From Antedon mediterranea (taxonomy: Eukaryota; Echinodermata; Crinoidea; Comatulida; Antedonidae): DNA of 64,000 nt. Every line of letters begins with the position of its first letter. Within the stretch, counting starts at the first letter, position 1. Shown piece by piece: positions 23,762 through 35,989 of this stretch. The stretch covers positions 11,981,312 to 12,045,311 of the forward strand of contig NC_092675.1 in assembly GCF_964355755.1 (NCBI RefSeq). Direction: 5' to 3'. The notes beneath the pieces were generated by a model, which had not been told where the DNA came from, did not search any database, and was given only the letters and a program-made list of their open reading frames with translations. The translations under genes were made by a program, and so were the position numbers.

Positions 23762-25295
23762 CTAGACATGAAACTCGTCACTTTGACGAGTTAGTTATCC
23801 GCTCGACAAACGCCACGTGCACGTCATACGTTAGAATATTGCACACAGAAAAATATTAAGGCATTATGACCTGAACTGAAGAATATGATATGTTGTTATT
23901 TCTGAATTCTGTGATTTTGTGTCATATACATAGTAACAGTACAATCTGTATACATATCACAAACAGTGTAAAATAGGTGAAATTACGGGACCCGTATTTT
24001 ATTGTAATTTTTAACATCTTGACGGTTTCAAAATGAAATGCAAAAGTAGAAATTTCAGAATGAAATTATCTCAGCAACAACATATTAACGTGTAGAAGAA
24101 ATTTGAATACGTGAAATATTGATGCGCGCTCTTTTAAATGTAATGAAATATAACGAAAAAGATGAAAATATGACTTTTTGTATTTAACTGGCCATATGAT
24201 GACGTCACAACATTCGATTGGCACAATTTTCACATGATTTTGTATCTACAATACAATAGCTTCCTGAAAACGTTTTAATCGTGATTATCACATTTTATTC
24301 TTACGAGCTATAACAGATTAAAATTTACTGTAAAGATGAAATTAGTGACCAACGTAATTTAAATTTTTAGGCATGATGACGTTAAAAAAATTAAAAAATT
24401 TTTAATTCATGCAAAACATAGTTGATAGACCTAGAAAATATTAAAATCGGGGTGAAAATGAACAACGAATAAGTGGAGATGCGCTCTATTAAATGTGATG
24501 AGCTATGACGAAAGAGACAAAAATCCTATATTTTATATTTGCGTGGCCATACGATGACGTCACAATGTCCGGTTAGCCATATTAATGCATGATTCGATAT
24601 CTACAACTCATCAACTTCCAGAATATGTAATTAAAAAAAAGTTCTCCATGTAGTTTAGAATCTATGACTGTTTAAAAATAGGTATAATTTTGACGAATTT
24701 TTGAACTTTTTCACCAGAAACGCGTGCAAATTATTTAATTCGACGTGCTCGTATGACGTAATTTTAAGTCGAAATTGTTTAAAAGTTGGTAACATTACTA
24801 TAAAAGGCTGAAAAAACATAAATCACGCGAAAAAAATATGTTTTTAACGCTACGTGTGCACCGCGTGCGTAAAAAGTTTCGCGCGCGTGGGAATTGTTGA
24901 CATGCTCAAAATGACATGAAACGCATAGAAAGTTGATAAGACGTTGATTTTTCGCACTCTAAAATTTTAAACGCGCGTGCGCGCGTAACTTTTTGTGAAT
25001 GGTGCTATTTTTAATTCATAGAAAGTTTGCGCTTGATGTGACTTAAATTTTCACAAAGTGTCAAAACAAAATTATGTTTGGTTTTTAGTCTATAATCAAT
25101 CATTGAAATTCATAAAATCGCGCGTAATTCACGTTGCGCAACTCTGACGTCATTCAAAAATAGGAGGTGCACAAGTTCACGTAAATGTCGATATGTTGAC
25201 AAAGTTACGATATGTTCTGTTTACACGTTTTAGAGAAACGCGACGCACAAAAATGACGGAAGGAAATAAGTATAATACAGAAAAAAAAAAAAAAT
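23762..25295 (+). repeat. U15, family A unit fused to a truncated C head
   Basis: 1534 bp, closely similar to U14. It ends in a run of 14 A (25281-25294) that passes straight into TATGGACGAGTTAGG, so the CTAG and the left arm of the next head hairpin are missing. It is one of only two abnormal head joints in the window. Confidence 0.9.
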
Positions 25296-26428
25296 ATGGA
25301 CGAGTTAGGTTATCCGCAGCGCAAAAGCCACGTGCACGTCGTACGTTAGAATATTGCGGGCAAAAAAACGATTATGGCATTGAAAAAATGTTAGTGCGCT
25401 CTCTATTTTGTGTCAAGTCAAAGTGTATACGGTATACGCTATATACTGTATACGTACTACGTACAGTGCAGAATAGGTGAAAATAAGTGACCAAAGTTAT
25501 TGACGCTTTTGGACATGATGACGTCATCACAATTTCTAAAATGGTGAATCATGCGAAAGATAATTGATTGACCTAGACAATATAAAGAAATGGAGGGCAA
25601 TGGAATACGGATAAGTGGAGATGCGCTCTATTAAATGTGATGAGCTATACGAAAGAGAAAAACATCCTATATTTTATTTTCCAGTGGCCATACGATGACG
25701 TCACAATGTCCTGTTAGCCATATTGATACATGATTCGATATCTACAACTCATCTACTACCAGAATATGTAATTATAAAAAAGTTTACCACGTAGTTTAGA
25801 ATCTATAACTGTTTAAAAAAAGGCATAATTTTGACAAATTTTTGGACTTTTTCATCAAAATTGCGCGCAAATTGTTTAATTCTACGTGCTCGTATGACGA
25901 GATTTTAAGGCAAAATTGATTGAAAATTGGTAAATTTATTATAAAAGACAGAAAAAACAAAAATCAAGCAAAAAAAAAGATGTTTTTGCGCTACGTGCGC
26001 ACGCGCGCGTAAGAAAATTGCGCACGCGTTGGAATTTTTGAAATGCTCAAAATGACATGAAACGCGTAGAAAGTTGATTAGATATTGATTTTTCGCATTT
26101 TGAAATTTTAAATACGCGTGCGCGCGTAAATTTTTATGAAACATGCCATTTTTAATCCATAGAAAGTTTGCGCATTATATGACTTAAATGTTCACCAAGT
26201 TTCAATACAAAACGACTTTTAGTTTTTATTCTATGATCAATCATTGAAATTCACAAAATCGCGCGTAACTTACGCTGCGCGACTCGAAATTTGAAAAAAA
26301 AAGTTTCTTGCACATCTACAGCTACAGGGCAATCTTTTGACAAAGTTATACAATCATATGTTGGCCAGAATTAGAGATACGCTGCGCACAAAAAATGGAG
26401 GAGAAGGGTGGAAGGAAACAAATAAATA
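25296..26428 (+). repeat. U16, family C unit with 5'-truncated head
   Basis: About 1133 bp and first unit of the C block. The head hairpin is lost, leaving only its right arm GGACGAGTT at about 25298 and GGTTATCCGC. The body has a private variant (GACGAGATTTTAAGGC, TTATTATAAAAGACAG at about 25895-25955) that reappears in the duplicated part of U22. Confidence 0.88.
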
Positions 26429-27580
26429 CTAGATTTGAACTCGTCACTACGTACGAGTTAGGTTATCCGCAGCGCAAAGGCCATGTGCACGTCATACGTT
26501 AAAATATTGCGCGCAGAAAAACGATTAAGTCATTGAAACAATTTCAGTGTGCTCTTTATTTTTCGTCACGTCTGAGTATATACGGTATACACTATATACT
26601 GTATACGTACTACATACAGTGCAAAATAGGTGAAAATAAGTGACCAAAGTTATTGACGCTTTTGAACATGATGACGTCATCACAATTTTGAAAATGGTGA
26701 ATCGTGCGAAAGATAATTGATTGACCTAGACAATATAAGAAAATTGAGGGAAATGGAATACGGATAAGTGGAGATGCGCTCTATTAAATGTGACGAGCTA
26801 TGACGAAAGAGAAAAAAATCCTATATTTTTTATTCGAGTGGCCATACGATGACGTCATATTATTCAGTTAGCCATATTAATGCAAGATTCGATAAAGACA
26901 ACTCATCTACTTTCAGAATATGTAATTTTAAAAATGTTCACCACGTAGTTTAGAATTTATGACTGTTTTAAGAAAGGCATAATTTTGACAAATTTTTGAA
27001 CTTTTTCATCAAAAACGCGTGCAAATTGTTCAATTCTACGTGCTCGTATGACGTGATTTTAAGTCGAAATTGATTGAAAATTGGTAAATTTACTAGAAAA
27101 GGCTGAAAAAACAAAAATCAAGCAAAAAAAAGATGTTTCTGCGCTACGTGCGCACGCGCGCGTAAGAAAAGTGCGCACGCGTGGGAATTTTTAAAATGCT
27201 CAAAATGACATGAAACGCGTAGAAAGTTGATTAGAAATTGATTTTTCGCATTTTGAAATTTTAAACGCGCGTGCACGCGTAACTTTCTGTAAAACATGCC
27301 ATTTTCTCTCTATAGAAATTAGCGCATGATATGACTTAAATTTTCACCAAGTTTCAATACAAAATGACATATAGTTTTTATTCTATGATCAATCATTGAA
27401 ATTCATAAAATCGCGCGTAACTTACGCTGCGCGACTCAAAATTCATAAAAAAAAGTTTCTTGCACATCTACAGCTACAGGGCAATCTTTTGAAAAATTTA
27501 TACAATCATATGTTGGCCAGAATTAGAGATAAGCTGCCAACAAAAAATGGGAGAGAAGTGTGTAAAGAAAGAAATAAATA
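26429..27580 (+). repeat. U17, family C unit
   Basis: 1152 bp. Two TGACGTCA sites at 26672-26679 and 26850-26857 are 178 bp apart. The head loop is mutated so that only AACTCGT/ACGAGTT pairs. It ends GAAAGAAATAAATA before CTAG, with no A run and no hairpin. Confidence 0.92.
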
Positions 27581-28732
27581 CTAGATTTGAACTCGTCACT
27601 ACGGACGAGTTAGGTTATCCGCAGAGCAAACGCCACGTGCACGTCATACGTTAGAATATTGCGCAGAGAAAACCATTATGCAATTGAAAAAATGTTAGTG
27701 CGCTCTCTATTTTACGTCACGTCTAAGTGTACACAGTATACACTATATATTGTATACGTACTACATACAGTGAAGAATATGTGAAAATAAGTGGCCCAAC
27801 TTATTGACGCTTTTGGACATGATGACGTCATCACAATTTTAAAAACGGTATATCATGCGAAAGATAATTGATTGGCATAGACAATATAAAAAAATGGGAG
27901 GAAATGGAATTAGGATAAGTGGAGATGCGCTCTTTTAAATGTGAAGAGCTATGACGAAAGAGACAAAAATCCTATATTTTATATTTGAGTGGCCATACGA
28001 TGACGTCACTATGTCCTGTTAGCCATATCGATGCATGATTCGATATCTACAACTCATCAACTTCCAGAATGTGTAATTTAAAAAAAGTTCACCACGTAGT
28101 TTAGAATCTATGACTTTTTAAAAAAAGGCATAATTTTCACGAATTTTTGAACTTTTTCATCAAAAACGCGCGCAAATTGTTCAATTCTACGTGCTTGTAT
28201 GACGTGATTTTAAGTCAAAATCCATTGAAAATTGGTAAATTTACTAGAAAAGGCTGAAAAAACAAAAATCAAGCAAAAAAAATATGTTTTTGCGCTACGT
28301 GCGCATGCGCTCGTAAGAAAAGTGCGCGCTGGTGGGAATTTTTGAAATGCTCAAAATGACCTGAAACGCGTAGAAAGTTGATTAGAAATTGATTTTTCGC
28401 AATTTAAAATTTTAAACGCGCGTGCGCGCGTAACTTTTAGCGCAACCTGCCATTTTTAATCTACAGAAAGTTTGCGCTTTATATGACTTAAAGTTTCACC
28501 AAGTTTCAATACAAAATGACTTTTGGTTTTTAATCTATGATCAATAATTGAAATTCATAAAATCGCGCGTAACTTACGCTGCGCGACTCGAAATTTGAAA
28601 AAAAAAGTTTCTTGCACATCTACAGATAAAGGGCAATCTTTTGACAAAGATATACAATCTTCTGTTGGCTAGAATTAGAGATACGCTGCCCACAAAAAAT
28701 GGGAGAGAAGTGTGGAAAGAAAGAAATAAATA
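27581..28732 (+). repeat. U18, family C unit
   Basis: 1152 bp with head AACTCGTC/GACGAGTT, loop ACTACG. Two TGACGTCA sites. Same hairpin-less AAATAAATA end as U17, U22, U23, U27 and U33. Confidence 0.92.
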
Positions 28733-29948
28733 CTAGATTTGAACTCGTCACTACGGACGAGTTAGGTTATCCGCAGCGCAAAAGCCACGCGCATGACACA
28801 TAAGTTAGAATATTGCGCGCAGAAAAACGATTATGCCATTAAAAAAAATGTTAGTGAGCCCTCTATTTTGTGTCACGTCTAAGTATATACGGTATACGCT
28901 ATACTGTATACGTACTACATACAGTGCAGAATAAGTGAAAATAAGTGACCAAAGGTTTTGACGCTTTTGCAAATGATGACGTCATAACAATCTTAAAAAT
29001 TGTTAACCATGCGAAAGATAATTGATTGACCTAGAAAATATAACAAAATGGGGAGAAATGGAATACGGATAAGTAGAGATGCGCTCTATTAAATGTGATG
29101 AGCTATGCGAAAGAGACAAAAATCCTATATTTTATTTTCCAGTGGCCATACGATGACGTCACAATGTCCGGTTAGCCATATGGATGCATGATTTGATATC
29201 TACAACTCATCTTCTTCAAGAATCTGAAATTTTAAAAATGTTCACCACGGAGTTTAGAATCTATGACTTTTTAAAGAAAGGCATAATTTTCACGAATTTT
29301 TAAACTTTTTCATCAAAAACACGCGCAAATTTTTCAATTCTACGTGCTCGTATGACGTGATTTTAAGTCCAAATTGTTTGAAAGTTGGTAAATTTACTAG
29401 AAAAGGCTGGAAAAACAAAAATCAAACAAAAAAAAGATGTTTTTGCGCTACATACGCACGCGCGCGTAAAAAAATTGCGCACCCCTGGGAATTTTTGAAA
29501 TGCTCAAAATGACATGAAACGCGTAGAAAATTGATTAGAAGTTGATTTTTCGCATTTTGAAATTTTAAACGCGCGTGCGCGCGTAACTTTCTGTGAAACA
29601 TGCCATTTTTAATCCATAGAAAGTTTGCGCTTGATATGACTTAAATTTTCACCAAGTTTCAATACAAAATGACTTTCGGTTTTTAATCTATGATCAATCA
29701 TTTAAATTCATAAAATTGCGCGTAACTTACGCTGCGCGACTCAAAATTCATAAAAAAAAAGTTTCTTGCACATCTACAGCTACAGGGCAATCTTTTGACA
29801 AAGTTATACAATCATATGTTGGCCAGAGTTAGAGATACGCTGCGAACAAAATTCGTGGAAAGAAAGAAGAACATAGAAAAAAAAAAAAAAGAAAAAAAAA
29901 AAGATCCTGACAATAACAAGAGGTTATCCGCCAAGTGCGGATAACCAA
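28733..29948 (+). repeat. U19, family C unit with tail hairpin
   Basis: 1216 bp. The head region has a diverged stretch (CACGCGCATGACACATAAG) shared with U21. The extra length over U18 is the A-rich run and hairpin cassette. Confidence 0.92.
29877..29948 (+). repeat. Tail cassette of U19
   Basis: An A-rich run broken by single G residues, the spacer GATCCTGACAATAACAAG, then hairpin 29922-29946 with a 10 bp stem and loop CAAGT. AA separates the hairpin from CTAG. Confidence 0.88.
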
Positions 29949-30664
29949 CTAGATTTGAACTCGTCACTACGGACGAGTTAGGTTATCCGCAGCGCAAAGG
30001 CCACGTGCACGTCATACATTAAAATATTGCGCGCAGAAAAACCATTAAGTCATTGAAACAATTTCAGTGTGCTCTCTATTTTTCGTCACGTCTGAATATA
30101 TACGGTATACGCTATATACTGTATACGTACTACATACAGTGCAGAATAGGTGAAAATAAGTGACCAAAGTTATTGACGCTTTTGGACATGATGACGTCAT
30201 CACAATTTCTAAAATGATTAATCATGCGAAAGATAATTGATTGACCTAGACAATATAAAGAAATGGAGGGCAATGGAATACGGATAACCGGAGATGCGCT
30301 CTATTAAATGTGATGAGCTATACGAAAGAGAAAAAAATCCTATATTGTATATTCGAGTAGCCATACAATGACGTCACAATGTCCTGTTAGCCATATTGAT
30401 ACATGATTCGATATCTACAACTCATCTACTACCAGAATATATAATTACAAAAAAGTTCACCACGTAGTTTAGAATCTATGACTGTTTAAAAAAAGGCATA
30501 ATTTTGACAAATTTTTAGACTTTTTCATCAAAATTGCGCGCAAATTGTTTAATTCTACGTGCTCGTATGACGTGATTTTAAGTCGAAATTGTTTGAAAGT
30601 TGGTAAATTTACTAAAAAAAGACAGGAAAAACAAAAATCAAGCAAAAAAAAAATGTTTTTGCGC

Positions 30665-30699
30665 TACGTGCGCACGCGCGCGTAAAAAAATTGCGCACG
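30665..30699 (+). other. Central alternating CG-rich hairpin (C family example)
   Basis: A strictly alternating purine-pyrimidine 20-mer at 30665-30684 is followed by an A-rich loop and TGCGCACG (30692-30699), which pairs with CGTGCGCA (30667-30674). It is equivalent in position to the element at 2291-2321 in family A. Potential Z-DNA or hairpin; no evidence for either in vivo. Confidence 0.55.
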
Positions 30700-31093
30700 C
30701 GTGGGAATTTTTAAAATGCTCAAAATGACCTGAAACGCGTAGAAAGTTGATTAGAAATTGAATTTTCGCATTTTAAAATTTTAAACGCGCGTGCGCGCGT
30801 AACTTTTTGGAAATGTGCCATTTTAAATCCATAGAAAGTTAGCGCATGATATAAATTACACTTTTGCCAAGTTTCAATTAAAATTGCTTTTTGGTTTTCA
30901 ATCTATGTTAAATACGCAAAATTCACAAAATCGCGCGTAACTTACGCTGCGCGACTCTAAAGTCAAAAAACGAAACGTCCTGCACATCTACAGCTACAGG
31001 TCAATCTTATGAAAAAGTTACACAATCTTCTGTTTGCCAGAATTAGAGATACGCTGCCAACAAAATTCAGGGAAAGAAAGAAGAATAACATAG

Positions 31094-31166
31094 AAAAAAA
31101 AAAAAAAAAAAAAAAAAAAAGATCCTGACAATAACAAGAGGTTATCCGCCAAGTGCGGATAACCAA
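31094..31166 (+). repeat. Tail cassette of U20
   Basis: A pure run of 27 A (31094-31120), spacer GATCCTGACAATAACAAG, and the 10 bp hairpin at 31140-31164. A-run length is the main difference among C tails. Confidence 0.88.
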
Positions 31167-32309
31167 CTAGATTTGAACTCGTCACTACGGACGAGTTAGG
31201 TTATCCGCAGTGCAAAAGCCACGCGCATGACACATAAGTTAGAATATTGCGCTCAGAAAAACGATTATGCCATTGAAAAAAATGTTAGTGAGCCCTCTAT
31301 TTTATGTCACGTCTAAGTATACGCTATATACTGTATACGTACTACATACAGTGCAGAATAGGTGAAAATAAGTGACCAAAGTTATTGACGCTTTTGCAAA
31401 TGATGACGTCATAACAATCTTAAAAATTGTTAACCATGCGAAAGATAATCGATTGACCTAGACAATATAACAAAATGGGGGGAAATGCAATACGGATAAG
31501 TAGAGATGCGCTCTATTAAATGTGATGAGCTATGCGAAAGAGAAAAAAATCCTATATTTTATATTCCAGTGGCCATACGATGACGTCACAATGTCCGGTT
31601 AGCCATATGGATGCATGATTTGATATCTACAACTCATCTACTTCCAGAATCTGAAATTTTAAAAATGTTCACCACGGAGTTTAGAATCTATGACTTTTTA
31701 AATAAAGGCATAATTTTCACGAATTTTTGAACTTTTTCATCAAAAACACGCGCAAATTTTTCAATTCTACGTGCTCGTATGACGTGATTTTAAGTCAAAA
31801 TTGTTTGAAAGTTGGTAAATTTACTAGAAAAGGCTGAAAACACAAAAATCAAACAAAAAAAAGATGTTTTTGCGCTACGTGCGCACGCGCGCGTAAAAAA
31901 ATTGCGCATGCCTGGGAATTTTTGAAATGCTCAAAATGACATGAAACGCGTAGAAAGTTGATTAGAAGTTGATTTTTTGCATTTTGAAATTTTAAACGCG
32001 CGTGCGCGCGTAACTTCCTGTGAAACATGCCATTTTTAATCCATAGAAAGTTTGCGCTTGATATGACTTAAATGTTCACCAAGTTTCAATACAAAATGAC
32101 TTTCGGTTTTTAATCTATGATCAATCATTTAAATTCATAAAACCGCGCGTAACTTACGCTGCGCAACTCAAAATTCATAAAAAAAAGTTTCTTGCACATC
32201 TACAGCTACAGGGCAATCTTTTGACAAAGTTATACAATCATATGTTTGCCAGAGTTAGAGATACGCTGCGAACAAAATTCGTGGAAAGAAAGAAGAACAT
32301 AGAAAAAAA

Positions 32310-32340
<31 letters not shown>

Positions 32341-32386
32341 GATCCTGACAATAACAAGGGGTTATCCGCCAAGTGCGGATAACCAA
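31167..32386 (+). repeat. U21, family C unit with tail hairpin
   Basis: 1220 bp. Close to U19 through most of the body (GTTAACCATGCGAAAG, AATCTGAAATTTTAAAAATG). It carries two TGACGTCA sites. Confidence 0.92.
32302..32386 (+). repeat. Tail cassette of U21
   Basis: A run of about 27 A, one G and 11 more A, then GATCCTGACAATAACAAG and the hairpin 32360-32384 (loop CAAGT). Confidence 0.88.
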
Positions 32387-33683
32387 CTAGATTTGAACTC
32401 GTCACTACGGACGAGTTAGGTTATCCGCAGCGCAAAAGCCACGTGCACGTCATACGTTAGAATATTGCGCGCAGAAAAACGATTATTCCATTGAAAAAAT
32501 GTTAGTGCGCTGATCATTTTACGTCACGTCTAAGTATATACGGTATACACTATATACTGTATACGTACTACATACAGTGCAGAATAGGTGAATATAAGTG
32601 ACCAAAGTTATTGACGCTTTTGGACATGATGACGTCATCACAATTTTAAAAACGGTATATCATGCGAAAGATAATGGATTGACCTAGACAAAATAAAAAA
32701 ATTGAGTGAAATGGAATACGGATAAGTGGAGATGCGCTCTATTAAATTTGACGAGCTATGACGAAAGAGAAAAAAATCCTGTATTTTATATTCGAGTGGC
32801 CATACGATGACGTCACAATGTCCTGTTAGCCATATCAATGCATGATTCGAGAAAGGTAACTCATCTACTTCCAGAATATGTATTTAAAAATAAGTTCACC
32901 ACGTAGTTTAGAATTTATGACTGTTTAAAAAAAGGTCTAAATTTGACGATTTTTTGAAGTTTTTCATCAAAATCACGCGCAAATTATCCAATTCTACGTG
33001 CTCGTGTGACGTGATCTTAAGTCGAAATTGATTGAAAATTTAAAAATTTACTAGAAAAGGATGAAAAAACAAAAATCAAGCAAAAAAAAAAAGTTTTTAG
33101 ACTTTTTCATCAAAATTGTGCGCAAATTGTTTAATTCTACGTGCTCGTATGACGAGATTTTAAGGCAAAATTGATTGAAAGTTGGTAAATTTATTATAAA
33201 AGACAGAAAAAACAAAAATCAAGCAAAAAAAAGATATTTTTGCGCTACGTGCGCACGTGCGCGTAAGAAAAGTGCGCAAGCGTGGGAATTTTTGAAATGC
33301 TCAAAATGACATGAAACGCGTAGAAAGTTGATTAGAAATTGATTTTTCGCATTTTAAAATTTTAAACGCGCGTGCGCGCGTAACTTTTTGCGCAACCTGC
33401 CATTTTTAATCAACATTTAAGTTTGCGCTTTATATGACTTAAATTTTCACCAAGTTTCAATACAAAATGACTTTTGGTTTTTAATCTATGATCAATAATT
33501 GAAATTCATAAAATCGCGCGTAACTTACGCTGCGCGACTCGAAATTTGAAAAAAAAAGTTTCTTGCACATCTACAGATATAGGGCAATCTTTTTACAAAG
33601 TTATACAATCTTCTGTTGGCTAGAATTAGAGATACGCTGCCCACAAAAAATGGGAGAGAAGTGTGGAAAGAAAGAAATAAATA
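32387..33683 (+). repeat. U22, family C unit with a mosaic 143 bp duplication
   Basis: 1297 bp, about 144 bp longer than its hairpin-less relatives. The excess is a second copy of the segment around CTACGTGCTCG (32994 and 33137). The two copies differ and the second matches the private variant of U16. The join falls in the A-rich run at about 33082-33092. Confidence 0.9.
32949..33235 (+). repeat. Mosaic tandem duplication in U22
   Basis: Copy 1 (about 32949-33091) has GACGTGATCTTAAGTCG. Copy 2 (about 33092-33235) has GACGAGATTTTAAGGC and TTATTATAAAAGACAG, as in U16 at 25895-25955. Both end in ATCAAGC followed by A, which is where misalignment could have joined two different units. Confidence 0.8.
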
Positions 33684-34836
33684 CTAGATTTGAACTCGTC
33701 ACTACGGACGAGTTAGGTTATCCGCAGCGCAAAGGCCACGTGCACGTCATACGTTAAAATATTGCGCGCAGAAAAACGATTAAGTCATTGAAACAATTTC
33801 AGTGTGGTCTCTATTTTTCGTCACGTCTGAGTATATACGGTATACACTACATACTGTATACGTACTACATACAGTGCAGAATAGGTGAAAATAAGTGACC
33901 AAAGTTATTGACGCTTTTGAACCTGATGACGTCATTACAATTTTGAAAATGGTGAATCGTGCGAAAGGTAATTGATAGACCTAGACAACATAAAAAAATG
34001 GGGGGAAATGGAATACAAATAAGTGGAGATGCGCTATATTAAATGTGACGAGCTACGAGGAAAGAGACAAAAATCCTATATTTTATATTCGAGTGGCCAT
34101 ACGATGACGTCAGAATGTCCGGTTAGCCATATTGATGCATTATTTGATATCTGCAACTCATCTACTACCAGAATATGTAATTATAAAAAAGTTCACCACG
34201 TAGTTTAGAATCTATGACTATTTAAAAAAAGACATAATTTTGACAAATTATTGAACTTTTTCATCAAAAATGCGCGTAAATTGTTTAATTCTACGTGCTC
34301 GTATGACGTGATTTTAAGTCGAAATTGTTTGAAAGCTGGTAAATTTTCTAAAAAAGACAGGAAAAACAAAAATCAATCAAAAAAATGATGTTTTTGCGCT
34401 ACGTGCGCACGTGCGCGTAAAAAAATTGCGCACGCGTGGGAATTTTTGAAATGCTCAAAATGACATGAAACGCGTAGAAAGTTGATTAGATATTAATTTT
34501 TCGCATTTTGAAATTTTAAATACGCGTGCGCGCGTAACTTTTTATGAAACATGCCATTTTTAATCCATAGAAACTTTGCGCATTATATGACTTAAATGTT
34601 CACCAAGTTTCAATACAAAACGACTTTTAGTTTTTATTCTATGATCAATCATTGAAATTCACAAAATCGCGCGTAACTTACGCTGCGCGACTCGAAATTT
34701 GAAAAAAAAAGTTTCTTGCACATCTACAGCTACAGGGCAATCTTTTGACAAAGTTATAAAATCATATGTTGGCCAGAATTAGAGATACGCTGCGCACAAA
34801 AAATGGGGGAGAAGGATGTAAGGAAAGAAATAAATA
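33684..34836 (+). repeat. U23, family C unit
   Basis: 1153 bp. Its middle part (ACCTAGACAACAT, GGAATACAAATAAG, GAGCTACGAGG) is shared with U35, and partly with U34. Two TGACGTCA-like sites. Hairpin-less AAATAAATA end. Confidence 0.92.
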
Positions 34837-35989
34837 CTAGATTTGAACTCGTCACTACGGACGAGTTAGGTTATCCGCAGCGCAAAAGCCACGTGCACGT
34901 CATACGTTAGAATATTGAGCGCAAAAAAATAAACGATTATGGCATTGAAAAATGTTAGTGCGCTCTCTATTTTGCGTCGCGTCTAAGTATATACGGTATA
35001 ACACTATATACTGTATACGTACTACATACAGTGCAGAATAGGTGAAAATAAGTGACCAAAGTTATTGACGCATTTGAACATGATGACGTCATCACAATTT
35101 TTAAAATGGTGGATCATGCGAAAGATAATTGATTGATCTAGACAATATAAAAAAATTGAGTGAAATGGAATAAGGATAAGTAGAGATGCGCTCTATTAAA
35201 TTGACGAGCTATGACGAAAGAGAAAAAAATCCTATATTTTATATTCGGGTGGCCATACGATGACGTCACAATGTCCGGTTAGCCATATCAATGCATGATT
35301 CGAGAAAAACAACTCATCTACTTCCAGAATATGTAATTTTAAAAAAGTTCACCACGTAGTTTAGAATTTATGACTGTTTAAAAAAAGGTCTAATTTTGAC
35401 GATTTTTTGAAGTTTTTCATTAAAAATGCGCGCAAATTGTTCAATTCTACGTGCTCGTATGACGTGATATTAAGTCGAAATTGTATAAAAATTGGTAAAA
35501 TTACTAGAAAAGGCTGAAAAAACAAAAATCAAGCAAAAAAAGGATGTTTTTGAGCTAAGTGCGCACGTGCGCGTAAAAAAATTGCGCACGCGTGGGAATT
35601 TTTGAAATGCTCAAAATGACCTGAAACGCGTAGAAAGTTGATTAGAAATTGATTTTACGCATTTTGAAATTTTAAACGCGCGTGCGCGCGTAACTTTCTG
35701 TGAAACATGCCATTTTCTCTCCATAGAAAGTTAGCGCATGAAATAAATTAAACTTTTGCCAAGTTTCAATTAAAATGGTTTATTAGTTTTCAATCTAAAT
35801 TAAATACGCGAAATTCATAAAATCGCGCGTAACTTACGCTGCGCAACTCGGACGGTACCGAAAACCTTATTACGACATATTCAGATAGAGATCAATCTTC
35901 TGATAAAGTTACAAAATGTTATGTTGAGAAGATTTAGAGATACACGCGCAACAAAATTCTGGGAAAGAAAGAAGAATAAGAAAGAAAAA
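34837..35989 (+). repeat. U24, family C unit, tandem twin of U25
   Basis: 1153 bp. The first 800-900 bp are almost the same as U25, including the rare ATATTGAGCGC and GCGTCGCGTC. The 3' end diverges to GACGGTACCGAAAACC and TACGACATATTC, seen otherwise only in U36. It ends GAAAGAAAAA before CTAG. Confidence 0.92.

Larger units (their letters stand above)
29949..31166 (+). repeat. U20, family C unit, recent duplicate of U28
   Basis: 1218 bp, the same length as U28 (39952-41169). By eye the two are almost identical, with one difference noticed (CACGCG at about 30697 against CACGAG). The identity begins at the CTAG junction and runs about 50 bp into the next unit, ending around GCAAAAGCCACG. Confidence 0.93.

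Noticed and set aside
30963-31166. Phenylalanine-rich frames such as 30963-31166, 40966-41169 and 42149-42397
   Set aside because: The F-run is the reverse reading of the A run before the tail hairpin. They are not genes.
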